Below the pieces are notes generated by a model. The model worked only from the letters and a program-made list of their open reading frames with translations. It was not told the DNA's origin and did not search any database. 64,000 nt of DNA from Trichoplax sp. H2 (lineage: Eukaryota; Placozoa; Uniplacotomia; Trichoplacea): the NCBI GenBank assembly GCA_003344405.1, contig NOWV01000072.1, positions 186,001 through 250,000 on the forward strand, written 5' to 3'. Shown here one piece after another: positions 26,946 to 40,800 of this stretch; within the stretch, counting starts at the first letter, position 1, and every line of letters begins with the position of its first letter. Made by a program: the position numbers and the translations under genes.

Positions 26946-29444
26946 AAAAATATTGCAATTTTTATAAGCTTTGCTCCAGAAGATTTAGACTATATGGCAC
27001 TGTATGGGTTTAGGTCCTTACAAATAACATCCTTCAACAACATACTACTCATCCAGTAGTATGCTCGGAGCTCTGTGCATCCCTTCCTTGTTCATACCTC
27101 ATGGTACTACATTCCTTCATTTTGGATGCAGCACCTAGCTACCATACAGAACCTCTCATCTCATATATAGCATACAATGCATCATTATTTTTTCTTATTT
27201 GTAACATTATGACTCCATTAATTCATTAATAACTCGGACGATTTGGTCCTTGTTGTCTGCACACAAACTAGTCTAATCTATCAGGCTCCTCTACATAAAT
27301 CTAATCTAATCTAATGGGCTCTTCTACAAGATCATAGAAATATTACTGTATATTTGCTCTATAAAATACTGTACAATCATCAATTTCTAGAAGACTTAAT
27401 GATAAATTATCATGATTGTGGAATAAAATAGTATTCGACCGGGGTACACTATAGTTTCAGCTATCTCTCACGCTATATCTGCTATGCCTCCGTATATACA
27501 GATAAGAGAGAGAGCTAAGTTAGAAAAATGGTAAATTTAAAATAATCATCAAGTATTTGATCTCGATGGCACCCTAAAGGCAACGATTTACGTCCACTGC
27601 TTTCGAAAATAGACGATAATCTAATAAAATAATGCAAGTAAGCTTACTAACTGCTAAAATATCGAGAAAGTTTTAATTATTAATAATCCTATTGTAGTAA
27701 ATAATGGCGTAAATTTGAACTACTGTTAAGCCAAGTTAAAGTAAATTCTCCTTCTTATGAAGAGTTCGTAATTAAATTCTCCTTATAGCGAAGGATTTAT
27801 AACTCAATTCTTCTCTAGTTTCGGGTTTATACCGCAAATGAGGCAATTATTGAAGATGAGACAGCAGGAGAATGCATATCCGTATAAAAATATTAAAATC
27901 AAATCAGTTCAAGCAGAATTAAATGTTCTGTGATTAATACTGCAGATGATATAAGCGTATATCATAGCTAATCAATACTACCTCCAGCAAGATGGTCCTA
28001 ATTATACCATATTATTCTAGATTGAAGTTATGATTAGAATCTATAAATGGAGTGATCGTAGCAAAGGAGAGGCTCTATCTATTAAAAATCGATTTCACAA
28101 TCATAGTAAACTTAATAACATGTTTTTCAGCTTACATAGATGAGATCTATTACGTAAAGGAAAAAGGAGAGAACAATTTTAATTCGAAATCATTAGATGT
28201 GGAAGTTTTATATAATTTATAATCGAACATGGATATAAGCTAACACTTCCTCAAGCCATTCACTGCTATAATGCTCAATACCGCATAAACCTTTCACAAA
28301 GGGCGTATTTAGATCGATTTAAATGATATTAGAATTTGCTATCGTCCTACTTTAATTAAATAATTAGGAAAGATACGGATTATACATAACATAGCAGTGA
28401 CTAGATTAAGCTCTTCAAAAAATCGATAGCAAGATCTAAATTTAAATTTGCATTTTCCATTAGTATCAAGACTGTAGCAACTACGTTAATTGTGATATTT
28501 GTCCTTTAATATTTGAAAGTTTAATTATAATAGATCACACTCTTTCTATTGTAACAGGATAGCAATGACGTCGTAGACACGGTGGCATTCTCATTAAAGT
28601 TACTAATTTATTTTTGACCTGCCTACTTGGTAATTGTGATTACTCCAGGTCCTACGGGTGCCTATGTAATGAGAGCCTTAATCTTCTAGTTCCAATAAAC
28701 GAAGCTTTAAAATAAGAAGAAATTCATCATTTTATTATAGCAGCACAATCCATAAACCATCACTATGGTTATTTCATTATGATGTAACAAGGAGACGATC
28801 ATTGAACCTAATGAAATAATTAATACTGACATTAGTAATGACAAAAATAATGACAAAAATAGGCTAAGACAGCAGGGTTATCCAATTATCATAACAAAAC
28901 GATCTATTCAATTGATGATCAATAAAAATTATTTACACCTACAAAATCTTCAATGTTCTTTAATAATACCATTATTTCATTCCAATAACCAATTTCGTCG
29001 GCTTATTAAATGCACGTAACCAACCATAAGGACTTTAATTGTAAAATAAATTATCGAAGTAGTCGTTTGTCAACTCTATGATAAAAACTTTATATTTGTA
29101 TGTTAATGTTATAATAAAATAACATTCTACGCTCGCCTTTATTGTTAACGTAATGATGTGCATTTGCATGAAAAGAATAACAGTAGGAATAACCCTGATT
29201 GATTCTTTAGCTTTAGGCAATTGATGAAAAGAATAGAAGGCTACGATGTATTTGGCCGTGACCTAAATTAAGAGCAGGTAATTAATTGATCTAATGTGTT
29301 ACTTTACCGTCAGTAAGAAAAGAAAATCTAGGCCATGGTCTTGACTCAAACTTAATTCTCTTTCAATAATACTGATACTTCGATCTATTTGCATGAGAGA
29401 TCTATTTTTGTAGTGATTTAAATTAGACCAGCACAACGATCACG
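26946..29444. other. Intergenic, upstream of TRPA gene 3
   Basis: About 2.5 kb without a recognisable gene. An imperfect inverted repeat lies at about 27465-27530 (AGCTATCTCTC against GAGAGAGAGCT, with TATCTG/CAGATA inside). The 3' end should contain the promoter and 5' UTR of TRPA gene 3. Otherwise I see only AT-rich background. Confidence 0.45.
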
Positions 29445-32400
29445 ATGATCCAACCGTTGCCTAATGGCAACGAAGAAACAGGCGATATCTCACTTAAAGT
29501 CGTCAGGAAAAATGATGATAACAAGATTTCAGAAAAAGCTGAAGAAAATGATTATGATTCTAGTGAAGTGTCATTCGATCCAAATTATGTAAAATTTATC
29601 GCTACTCCACTCAAGAAATCTAGATCTACATTGAAAAGAGCAGCAACAAGAAATAATCTGAATATAGAAATATCACCAGTCTATAAGGTAAATTGGATTA
29701 AACTACAACGGTAATCACCTGTTTATCTATAATTTGAACGTAAATAATGATGATGGAAGTTAATAACATTCTCAGAGTCATGTAAAATGATCGAGGTACC
29801 GTCTCAAATTTGCAAGAGAGTTACCCAAAGAGAGATATAGGATAATGACTAGCTATAAAAATAAAATCATTGTCAGTACACGGTAACTTCCACTCTACTC
29901 TTTCATTATACTCTTACTCCTGAAATAGGATTACTATCTTCCATAAAGCAATAATCGAGAATAAGTTATCATCGACGACGGAATAACAGCTTCAATTTGT
30001 TATACCTGTTATCGTTATTTGCTTCTTAACGTCTATCAATCTAACGAAGAAAATTTATAACCATGCCTTATGTATTTAAAAATTTTTCTTATGTTATTTG
30101 ATCACTTCATATCTTGCCCATCATAAAATTGATTAAATCCTAATATAGAATTTCTTATTCGTTAATATCGTACGTACATTACGATAATTGGAAAAGTACT
30201 TGAACTTAACTGGATTATGTTTGTAGCTTATTCCATGATTGAATAACTAAACTATAACGACTACATGAAAAAACTGTACGTTTATAGAAGCGCAAGTGCT
30301 ACATTTGTCTCTAACTCAGTTTGTTAAATTAGACCTTAACAGAACTAGTAGAGAATAGTACCTTACATGCTCTACGCTAATATATAGGCAAGGAAGTAAA
30401 TAAAGTTTTCTAAGCTCGGGATTAATTTGGAAACAATATTAATTAATATAAATATCGCCGTCGTGCGATGTTTATTCCCTAGGGTATATATCAAATGCGC
30501 TAACAATTATTTTGCCATGTGATAGATGACTTTTCTACCGATATTTGTATGCACCTGTTGATCTTTGTCTCAGATATATGTAATAGCCATTAGACATTTT
30601 AAACTATAAAAAAATACCTATAGCGATCTACTTCTAGCCTAGCTGCAAATATAAGAACGAATGAATTGCCTACTCTATCAAATCCTTCAATGTAAACTTA
30701 AGTCCTCTTCAGGAAATGAAAGCTTCCTTTTCTGTAGTAATCCGACTAAGGCAGAGAATTTCTTCTTTTTTGTCATTAACATCATGGATTGATGCCAAAT
30801 TATTCTAGTAAATAAAAGCTATCCTTATTATTCATTGGCTACTTACCACAGTGAATCAATGCATGGCCATGAAGAAAAATACATATCGCTATTTAATAGT
30901 CTCTCATATATTTTTCTTTGATTTATTTATAAAGCAAAAAGATTTTCTTTAAGCAATACGCATTATGGAAAAGAAACAGAAATTAAATTATTTAATATGT
31001 CATCATATCCAATTTGAAACAGCTTTCTAGGATTTGATTTTCACTCCATTGAATACTTTTTTAGGCATGTCAAGCAGGCGATTTACGAAATTTAAAAACA
31101 TTCGTGAGGCAAGCGGACATAAAGTCGAAGGAGTTATCTGCCGATCTGGTCAATGTAGTAGATGAAAGTCTCTTTACACCATTACATTATGCCGCAATCC
31201 ACAATCATGCTGATATATTGGCGTTTCTACTATCTAAAGGAGCAGGTAGATGTGCCTAATCTATCTTAAATTATAAGAGTAATGGAGTTTGCATGTGTTT
31301 TCAACTTTTTATTAATTCAAAAATAATAACGATAAATATAATCATATATATGTATACGTGTATATAAAACATGAAATATGATATTTACGGTGACGTACCA
31401 GTGTTTCTACTTTCTCATGAAGAAGATAAATATAGCTAGTCGATCTTAAATTGTGATACTAGTGGGTTCGGATGTATTTTAACTTTTATTAATTCAAAAA
31501 TGATAACGCTTAATATAAACATATATATATATATACCTGTATATATAAAACACAAAATTATCTATTGTTGGTGTACTGGTGTTTCTACGATCTAATGGAG
31601 CAGGTAAGTAAGCCTAATCTATCTTAAGTTATATAGTATTGCTAATGTGGTTTATATCTATTTTCGATTTTTATTAATTTCTTTACCGAGTCATGGCTGC
31701 TATTTTACTTATAAATGAAGAAAGATACAAAACTTTCAATTTACTTATCGTAATACTGATAAGAATGCTAACTGTATCTTTTACCGTAGTCTTTTTGAAT
31801 ACTTTAACTTATGCTAGATATTGATGCAGTTGGAGGTTGCCTAAGTCGAACTCCTCTGCATATGGCTGTTGAAAATAACAGTTTGCAATCTATTCGAGAA
31901 TTAATAAGTCGTGATGCTGATATGTTCATCACAGATGAGCACAATCAGCACGTTGTGCATATTGCGGCGATGCAGGGCAACACCGAAACGACTAAGGTAA
32001 TAAATTTTAAATTTTAATAAGCTGCTGATATAATTATTCTATATTTAGTTAATTTCGATTATTACGCACAAATATCCACCAGTTAATACTTGATGCTTTC
32101 GAGCTATGCATTTACAATTAGATGCTGTTCGACTTTCAATTTAATCCTCAGTGGCGACACTATTTCATTTTAATTGGGTAAAAACTTCTTCTTCAGCTTA
32201 TCCTTGAAAATCTGCAGCAGTACAGTTTGACTTTAATCAACGACGTCGATGATGAGAATATGACGGCGTTGCATCATGCAGCTGATCGATGCCACTACGG
32301 AGTTTGTCAGCTACTGGTAAGTTAAGATCTTTGAAGTAATAATTCTTCTAATGTATAATTTCTCTTTACTACAACCCCGTGTGGAGTATGTGATTATTAG

Positions 32401-35400
32401 ATTTCATGATAAGTTGACTTTGCTAGATATTTTTGCCATATTAAAGTTCACGATATATAATTGCAATGTTTACTTTACTTTTTACGGTTTATACAGATAG
32501 AACATGGGGCAAAGCTAGCTGTGGTAGCTAATGAGGGCAGTACTTGTCTTCACTTAGCTGCATATCGTCTCGACCTAGGTATTATGGAGCTCTTGCTTAG
32601 GACAGGTTAGAAATCTCGGCCTAGTTTCTAATCTATATTCTTCAATCTTATTATTGAATGTAATACAATTTTTCTGCTACTTCAAATTTGTAACATAGCT
32701 GAGAATCAAGGTATTAAGCAGTTCATTAATATGGGAGACAGCGACGGGAAAACGGTCCTAGAAATTGCCGTAGAATTAAATCACTTTGAGGTAATTGTAA
32801 GCGTTACCTACCTGGTGTAAGTATATCTGTAAAATAGCTGCTATGGCATGATAGATGTTTATTTGATGTATTCGATGGACTTGGATCCAATATTAGTGTT
32901 CCTAGGCAGTTATTAGCAAGTCAACTCTTTCCTTAGCGTAATAGATTACTGTTTCGTTAATAAGATGTTCTAATATTAGCTGAAAATGTCATTAATCACG
33001 TATTCAATTTACAGATGACACAATTATGCCTCACCTATGGGGCAGATCCAGCCGGGGACCCTATCAAGAGTGGTGATGGACCTCATCAGGTATGATGAAC
33101 ATACTGAATTTGTTAATATCCAAGTTAGAAACATGACGTATAAAAATAGAAACTTAACTGAGTTTTCTTTATTACATATGTGCTTATGCGTAGAGTCGAT
33201 CCAAGTCGCTATTGCATATTGTAGCCATTAATGGCCATATTGAAATTGCAAAACTTCTTGTTCAATATGGAGTCTGTTTAGAGAGTGCAGATGATAAAGG
33301 TAGAACTGCAATGCATTTTGCAGCTTTAGGAAATCATCCTCATGTCATCCGATATTTGCATAAACAGGTGCTATTCAATATGCGTCTAAATCTGTTTTAT
33401 ACTGCCGTTGTACATATAAATATATATATATACTATTTTTAATAAACTAGTATGTTCCTATCACGATAGCTTAATTGTACCAGCATAGCTAGTAGTAAGC
33501 AGATAAGATACTCTCTTTAACTCCTGTTTACTGTTATGAGATAAATATATTGCTGCTTTTTGAATTCTAGGGTCTGCACATTGATATTATGGATAAAAAT
33601 AAAGTAACACCATTCCTTACAGCATTACAACGAGGCTACATAAATATGATAAGAACGTTGCTCAACCTAGGGGCCAACATTATGCATGCAGATATAAACA
33701 ATCGCAACTGCTTACATTACGCTGTCAATCATCAAGACATTTCTCTCTTGCAGCTGCTATTTGATGTAAGTCTGAATCCTTCTAAAGGATTAATTAAAGT
33801 GCAGTAAACGAAGGCACTTACCTTCTGAATATCTATAGAGTTTAAGTTTTTCATTCAAGCGGACTTGTTATATGTCTGACCCTTCATCATGTCTTTCTAT
33901 TTTCAAAATATTAGCGAGGAGCAGTATCTGCTATCAATGACAAAGATCGTAATGGCGATACCCCCCTATTGGTCTGCATTCCTAATAGAAATGAACAAGT
34001 TAGCGCATAACATCAGTTTTTAAATGCTAAAGAAACTAGAATAAATATATTCCTTTTCACTAATACACCTGTAACTGAAGCAACCTTTCCATAATTACAC
34101 GTATATCAAATCGAGCAGGCTATCAACATGTTAATTAACTATGGCGCAGATGCAACATTAACAAACAAAGCTGGTGATACTTATTTACATATTGCCGCCG
34201 CTCATAATGGCTTCTCGTCGATCCGAACAATTTATAGCAAGCATAGCCTTAATACAAATACGAATAATTATAAAGGTATCACAGCCTTGCATATTGCAGC
34301 TCATCGTGGATATCATGAAACGGTTCAAACTTTGTTAGATATCGGAGCTGATGTTGATAACAAGTAAGATTCTAGTTAAAATCTATAAATTAGTTATTGT
34401 TACTTACGTCTGCTGTATTTAAGAACATGATTAGTAAAATATACGAGAATATCGTAAAAACATTTTTGCCTTACCCTTCCTGATACTATAATACATTTCG
34501 TAATTTGAAGCATCATATACATGCATATGTAACGGTTGGGTTTATCTAAATTTATTTGTATACTCTCTAGTGACATCTTTGGTAATACACCATTACATGG
34601 CGCTGCAGAAGAAAATAAAGTAGCAGTTATCAAATTACTAGTTAAGCAAAGTGCCGATATTAACGCTGTAAATAGGAAAAAGGTATATCAATATACGAAT
34701 AATCTATTGAAATTATCTTAGCTCTACCAAATTTGTGAATTAAAACCAGTAAAGATTACTGAAACACTTTCAAGAGAATTGTTAAAGCTTAAAACGACAA
34801 GTAAGATTGATATTAATACAATGCATTTTATATACCCATAGAACACACCTTTGCATAGAGCATGCCAGAAAAATTCTCTAGATGCAGCTAAATGGTTATT
34901 GAATCATAATGCTGATATATCTAGGCGCAATATTAAAGGCCAAACTTGTCTTGATGTGGCTATAGAAAATGATCGCGTTGATATTGGATTAGCTATTATC
35001 AGCGATGACCGGTACATTGATAAATTTACATTTATAATGCTGCAATACATGAATAATGTTTAATAAAGGAAATCGTAAAATCTTTCAATCATTATGGAGC
35101 TTATGATATCATTTCAACTGTATGTATATTATAATGTAATTAAAGTTGGCAGGCTGTGATGGACTGCCGCGGGCCAGACGGGTATACACCTATGAAACGA
35201 TTAGTGGAAAAGATGCCTAAGGTTGCAGAGGTAAAAAGATTTTAACCTCGAATTTGTTGAATTACTAAATTAATAGCAAGTCCTATATATGGCGATTAAA
35301 TATGTAATATATATATATATTGTAGTTTACCTATCTAATTATTCCATCCATGACAAAATAATGTTTCCTTATTTTATTTCCATACCTAATTTTTCTTGGC

Positions 35401-38400
35401 CTCCAACTCTAATTACAGGCTGTCATGGACCGTTGTGTAGTTCATTCCACCCATCCATCAAATCATCCAGATGCATTTGTAAGCATATTTTTAGGGATGA
35501 AATTAAATCACTATTCTTGATTTTTTTATGAAAGTCATTCAATAAAAGTGACAGGTCAAATTACAATTATTAAACATTTCACTTTCCTTTCAGATTACCT
35601 TTAATTTCAAGTATATCGAATCATCACCTGAGCATGTTCATTTACAAGAAAATAAAGATAAATACTTAACTATCTCGGTAAATATTATTAGATGGTTTAC
35701 ATTAATTGCGTGCATCATAATAAAACATATTCTCATTTGCCATAACTATGCCAGATTAAATTAAAAACAAATTTATCATCAAAACTTTTCTCTCTACCCT
35801 TGTGAATGGAATGATAGTCTCACTAGCTACTATTTAATTTTTTACTTCTTATAGAGTATGGTCGCATCAAATCGGAGTGAATTATTATCTCATCCATTAA
35901 CAATGGCCTATCGAATGCAGAAATGGTATTATTTCTTCCCATGTTATTACACCAATGCGATAAAATTAAACCTAGCAGAAAATGGTTAAATTCAACAGCT
36001 TCATCTTTTCGGCTAATATAAGTAGTGAAGGGGCTATTCTGAAATAGGATAGCGCTTATCGGTTTCGTTTTGAAATAGATAAAAAGTTTTGTCTAATTAT
36101 GAATTTAAAGTATCTCTGTCATTAAGTATGCACGTGTACATACGAATGTATGAATGTATTAGAAAAGTAAGAGACCTATAGTATACGATGCTATGGAACC
36201 TGTAAACCCGTATATTAATCTGATGAGTACTTCAAAGATTTAAATTTGATTAAATTAAGTATTGGACATGAATCTAACTGACTTAACAATTAATAATTTA
36301 ACAATTTTAATAATCGATCAATAGTTTGTAGACAATATTTAATAGCATACGAGATGATATCAAATGAATTTTAGGATTAATTTTAAGTCTTCTATCTCAT
36401 ATGTGTCGAATAATTAGGAACGGTGGCATAGGCTTAGCGTATTACCTGAAACTTATCTTCTACATTATAATTGTTTCTATCTTTGTTTTGGCAATGGGGC
36501 TTGATATAATCTGCCATCCTTCGGCTAAAAAACGTATAAATAACACAATTATAGTAAGTAATATTTTATAACCGATTCAGATAGAGCGATTATTATCGTG
36601 AATAAGATGAAATGGCTAATTTTTCAACTATTCATTACAGGACTGTAGCTTTTTCTCGCGTACTTTCATCAACAATTCTTCTATAGTAGTTATGATTCTT
36701 GGATTTATGGTATTATTCGCTCACTTCATTTATATTTGGAGATGGGTAGGTCATTCGATTTCATCATTATTACGTTAACCATAATTCTAGCGAATTAACT
36801 TGATCTAAGATTTCTCGGAAAATGCCTTTCATAAAGCGTATTTTCATACAAAAGTGTAGTTTAAATATCACCGATTTACTTTTTATTGTAATCAATTAAG
36901 AAGTAAATCTTCCCTATGATTTTAGAAACATCATGACGAAATTCTGCAGTATTTAAATTTTATACCAATCAATAATTTTGGTGATTATATTTTATTTTAT
37001 TGCCGCACTGTCTTCATGACTCATTGATTTATCCAACAACTTCGTAACAGTTATTTTTAACTATGATAGAACATAATATTGTTTCAATAATGTAATTTAT
37101 CTTTTCATAAGCAAAAAATATATACTATTTTGGCACAGCATTATGATATTGACAAAAATTGTTTGCTAGTCAAAATTTAAAGTTTAAGATATCTTTTTCT
37201 TGATATCGCCGTATCATCCTTATGATTTCTAATCGGATTATTCGATATGCTTTATCCATCTATGATAATAGCTACTGTATTTTCTACCCTTACGAAATAT
37301 TACTGTAGAAAGCGAAATTTTGTTACGCTGTCATAACTCTGCACAAACAATGTAAACAGCGATCTATTAGCAATTAACTTTTATGCCACTTATTATCTCG
37401 TATGTAGCATCGACATAGTTATTTCAAATCTAAGTACATTTAGATCTTAAGATATACCTATTTATGTTATTTAAATTTCTTTTTAGCCATTTGAATATTT
37501 AAAGAAACTATCAATCAATGGCATTGAAGTTATAATTGCCTTCTTAGCCATAATTGTTAGCATAATTTCCTTAACACGCCGACATAATACTGTCAACGAA
37601 CAAGCGGGTGCTGTCTTGATATTCTTAACACAACTGGTTTTAATCGTAAATTTACAGAGGTAAAAGAAAATTATGCCTTATAATTAGACTTCTAATTTCT
37701 ATTATTATATCTATACCATGATTTAAGACGCATTCATCACTATATAATTTCTTACTATTTGAATCTAGAGCTCATTTTTTTGGTAAATATGTCGTCATGT
37801 TTATATCCGTCCTCAAGACAGTTATAAAAGTCATGTTTCTTGTAGCCTTATTCCTATTTATTTTTATGATTTCATTCGTTATGGCTTTCAACATTAATGA
37901 CGTAAGCTTTACTCTTACATAAATTAACATTAATATTTCAGCCATTTATTTCCATATTGAATATGTAGAAGTGTTATATAACAGTATTTCGATCTATGAA
38001 TATAAACTTAATGTAATATAAATTTAATTCCGTAATAATATCCTAATCTTTTCGGCAGACTGCTCCGTTCGCAACAATCTTCAATTCTGTTTTGAGTACA
38101 GTAGTGATGTTTTCAGGGGAAATCAATTTTAACAGTAACTTTCAATCTCCATCTCATAACTTACCTCCTGGCCAACTGGTATCCCTCGGATTACTCTTGA
38201 TCGCTTTCATTGTTATCATGAATATTACATTGTCCAACTTACTGGTAATTCTTAACTCCTAGGCTTATATATTAAGGCCTATTACTAGAGAGGTTATAAT
38301 ATTCATTTACTACCTCATAAATGACAGTGCAATGTAAAAATATACGATAATAATATCTTTGTGCAAGCATACACGTATATTAGGCAGAACAAAATGGTCA

Positions 38401-39572
38401 TTTTCTAGTAGTAATTATGTATTTAAACTGAAAATATGGTCGGCGTTCTCATCATAATTATATTAACGAAGTTGCTAAACTTTAAAACTCTTCCTTTTGT
38501 TCATTTTTCGTGTGTAGATCGGTCTAGCTGTCGGTGATATTCAAGAATTACAACAGCAAGCTGAATTAACGAGTATTGTTCATGACTTAGTCTTAATCTA
38601 TGAGTATAACAATCAGTATCCTTTATTCATTCGAAAATGGCTGTACAGGCCCACGAGTATCATTAAAGCTTCTGGACCAAAAGGAAAATTTAAAAGAGTA
38701 AGATGTATCAAAATTAAATGAATTAGTATGAATAAGTTTTTTCATAGGTAATATCTTAATTCATAATTGATCTTCTTAAATCACAAGGAAATACAAATTT
38801 GGAGTTCTTTTAGAGAATTTGCAGTTTAAATTAGTCTGCTAATTTTAGGCCAATCACAAAGACTTAGCTATTATTAGTGCCGCTACTTGGCAACTGCCTA
38901 GATTTCTAAGATGTGATCTTATACTATTACTATGACTTGAAGAGATTCCTTAATTAAGGACTTTTTTTCCGTCTTCTCCATTAGTACGTATGGGAATCAG
39001 TTTCGGAAAGAGCAAAATTGTTATCCATCTTACGGCAGAAACGTATACACATTTGTAGTAATGAAGTGAAATCTGTTGCAGAGGAAAATAATCGCAGCTT
39101 ACTAGATGAGTAAGTTACCATCATTTTGTCTAAATACCTGTGGATGATGAAAATAGAATATGACAATATATTTATAGGATTATCATTACTTATCCACTCC
39201 ACATTTTCTGCTGATCCATATTGATAAAACAATTTATTGCCTTAATGATATGCGTTAATTAAATTGTAATATTGCTATGTATTCCATAATTGTCTGTAGT
39301 TGCGCTACTTGTTTATTTTAAATATGACCTCAAGTATGAATACTTCATTTATCGTACGGTAAAAGTTAGAAATGTTTGCTTGATAGTTGCTGTTGCCGAT
39401 TCATAGAAGTTTATAATTTTTTCTTTACATCCACAGAATTACAGCATTGAAAGCTTCAGTTAAAGCTCTGACTGAACAAAACGAAATCACGCAAAACAAC
39501 AATGACTATCTCACAAAGATAATTCAAGCTATAGCAATCAAAGTGGATGCTTCTATAGCTGATTTAAAATAG
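29445..39572 (+). CDS. TRPA1-like cation channel, gene 3 of the trio (complete)
   Basis: Complete TRPA-type channel of 1146 aa. Exons: 29445-29687, 31065-31245, 31818-31996, 32197-32316, 32497-32605, 32699-32790, 33015-33089, 33206-33367, 33571-33765, 33915-33998, 34119-34363, 34571-34682, 34842-35011, 35146-35230, 35419-35478, 35594-35677, 35855-35925, 36418-36553, 36641-36745, 37497-37669, 37769-37901, 38059-38244, 38518-38697, 38985-39109, 39437-39572 (TAG). Their sum is 3441 nt, divisible by three. The domain order is the same as in gene 2: N-terminal polar stretch with a conserved RNNL motif, ankyrin repeats, S1-S6, filter GEIN (Glu959), IGLAVGDI, and a terminal coiled coil. Cys690 matches human Cys621; the Cys641 and Cys665 equivalents are Ser and Thr. 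Exon lengths equal those of gene 2 except exons 1, 7, 8, 19, 24 and 25. Intron 1 uses a normal GT donor. The gene runs tail-to-tail toward MED8. Confidence 0.94.
31219..31690. repeat. Triplicated exon tail plus donor region in TRPA gene 3 intron 2
   Basis: The last part of exon 2 and the start of intron 2 (from GTTTCTACTATCTAAAGG at about 31222) recur at about 31401 and 31579, giving a unit of about 179 bp. Copy 3 still keeps GGAGCAG followed by a consensus GTAAGT, so it is a decoy donor. Copy 2 has lost it. Each copy carries the same TTTTATTAATT and TA-rich stretch. Only copy 1 is attached to the real exon. Confidence 0.75.
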
Positions 39573-40800
39573 TCCATAAATCTAAATAACTGATTAAACA
39601 TTAGCTCAAATTATATCATTTTTTTGCATAATTTTGTTAGATCAACTTACAGTTTTAACTAAACAATGTCAATTAAGTTTATTTATTAGTACTTTGCGAT
39701 ATAATTGATTAAATATTCCGAGAGGGTAGTATACATCAAATATAGAATATTCCACATTTATTTAACAAATACGAAAATATCAGATAAGATGTTGCACAAT
39801 TAATACTGACTTACTAACCGAGCAAGGAAATTAAAATTTTCTTATAAGGAAATAATTTGCTATGGATTGTTGCCACACCATTTTGATAAAGTGTTTACTT
39901 TCTTTCCTATGAAAGTAGTTTATCCTTAATATTCTTTATCGATTTTTGGTATTACTTAATTTTTGCTATATTATTTGAGTTTTATCTCCTTCTTATATAG
40001 CGATGATAGCTCCTTTGTATATTTTACTTTTCGAGGATATGACTACATCAAAATAACTGAAACTAATCTCACAATTGTTGTATTAATTAATTCTAAGAAG
40101 TTATAATTAAAATTAACTTTCAATTACCACGTTTGAATCGATGTTTCCTTAAATTATTGTTGTCATCCTTAGTATTGCATCCAGTATATAATAGTATCCA
40201 AAGAATGAAATATAATAGATACAAGTAATATTAAGGATTCTTCTCAATGTAGGTTATACAAAGAATTTAGATTAATTATAAGTACTTGTGGATTGTAGTA
40301 TCATTAAACAACAAACACCTTGGGGCATTCCGAATAAAAAATGCGAAACACTAAATAAATCATTATAATAATTGCTTCCGCTATAATCTAGGCATTCTGG
40401 CAAAATCATAAGTTTATTGCACAGTAGAGGGTTATCTGCATTTCCGACGCGAATTAAGTCTCTTCCTCGATTCTTAAGGTTAATTTATTTTTATTCAATC
40501 TTTATCAGTTAGTATTCGAAAAATTCGAATAAAATAATGAAATTATTCATTAATGCCTTTACTGCAATTTTTTCCTATTTTAAATTAATGGAAATAATGA
40601 ATTTACATCTTGATAAAATAGTGTACTTTTAAACAACTTTACTCGAATACCTAGAAATTTAGATTTATATAATAGGTGATGTCATCCGAGCTATCAAGAT
40701 CCATGAGGAAGATCGACTTATGACTACAGTATTTTAGACAGGGGAGATATCATATACAGTAAGAGAGAAATAATTATAACAATATTACAATTTTACAATA
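39573..40800. other. Convergent intergenic, TRPA gene 3 to MED8
   Basis: About 1.2 kb between the 3' ends of two converging genes. AT-rich, with no recognised gene, RNA or repeat. Both 3' UTRs should lie here. Confidence 0.5.

Noticed and set aside
28796-28870. Possible second TRPA exon 1 relic (IEP...TDIS-like frame) upstream of gene 3
   Set aside because: Only a few scattered residues agree with gene 3 exon 1, there is no matching donor at the expected place, and low-complexity Asn/Lys/Asp codons are common in AT-rich DNA.
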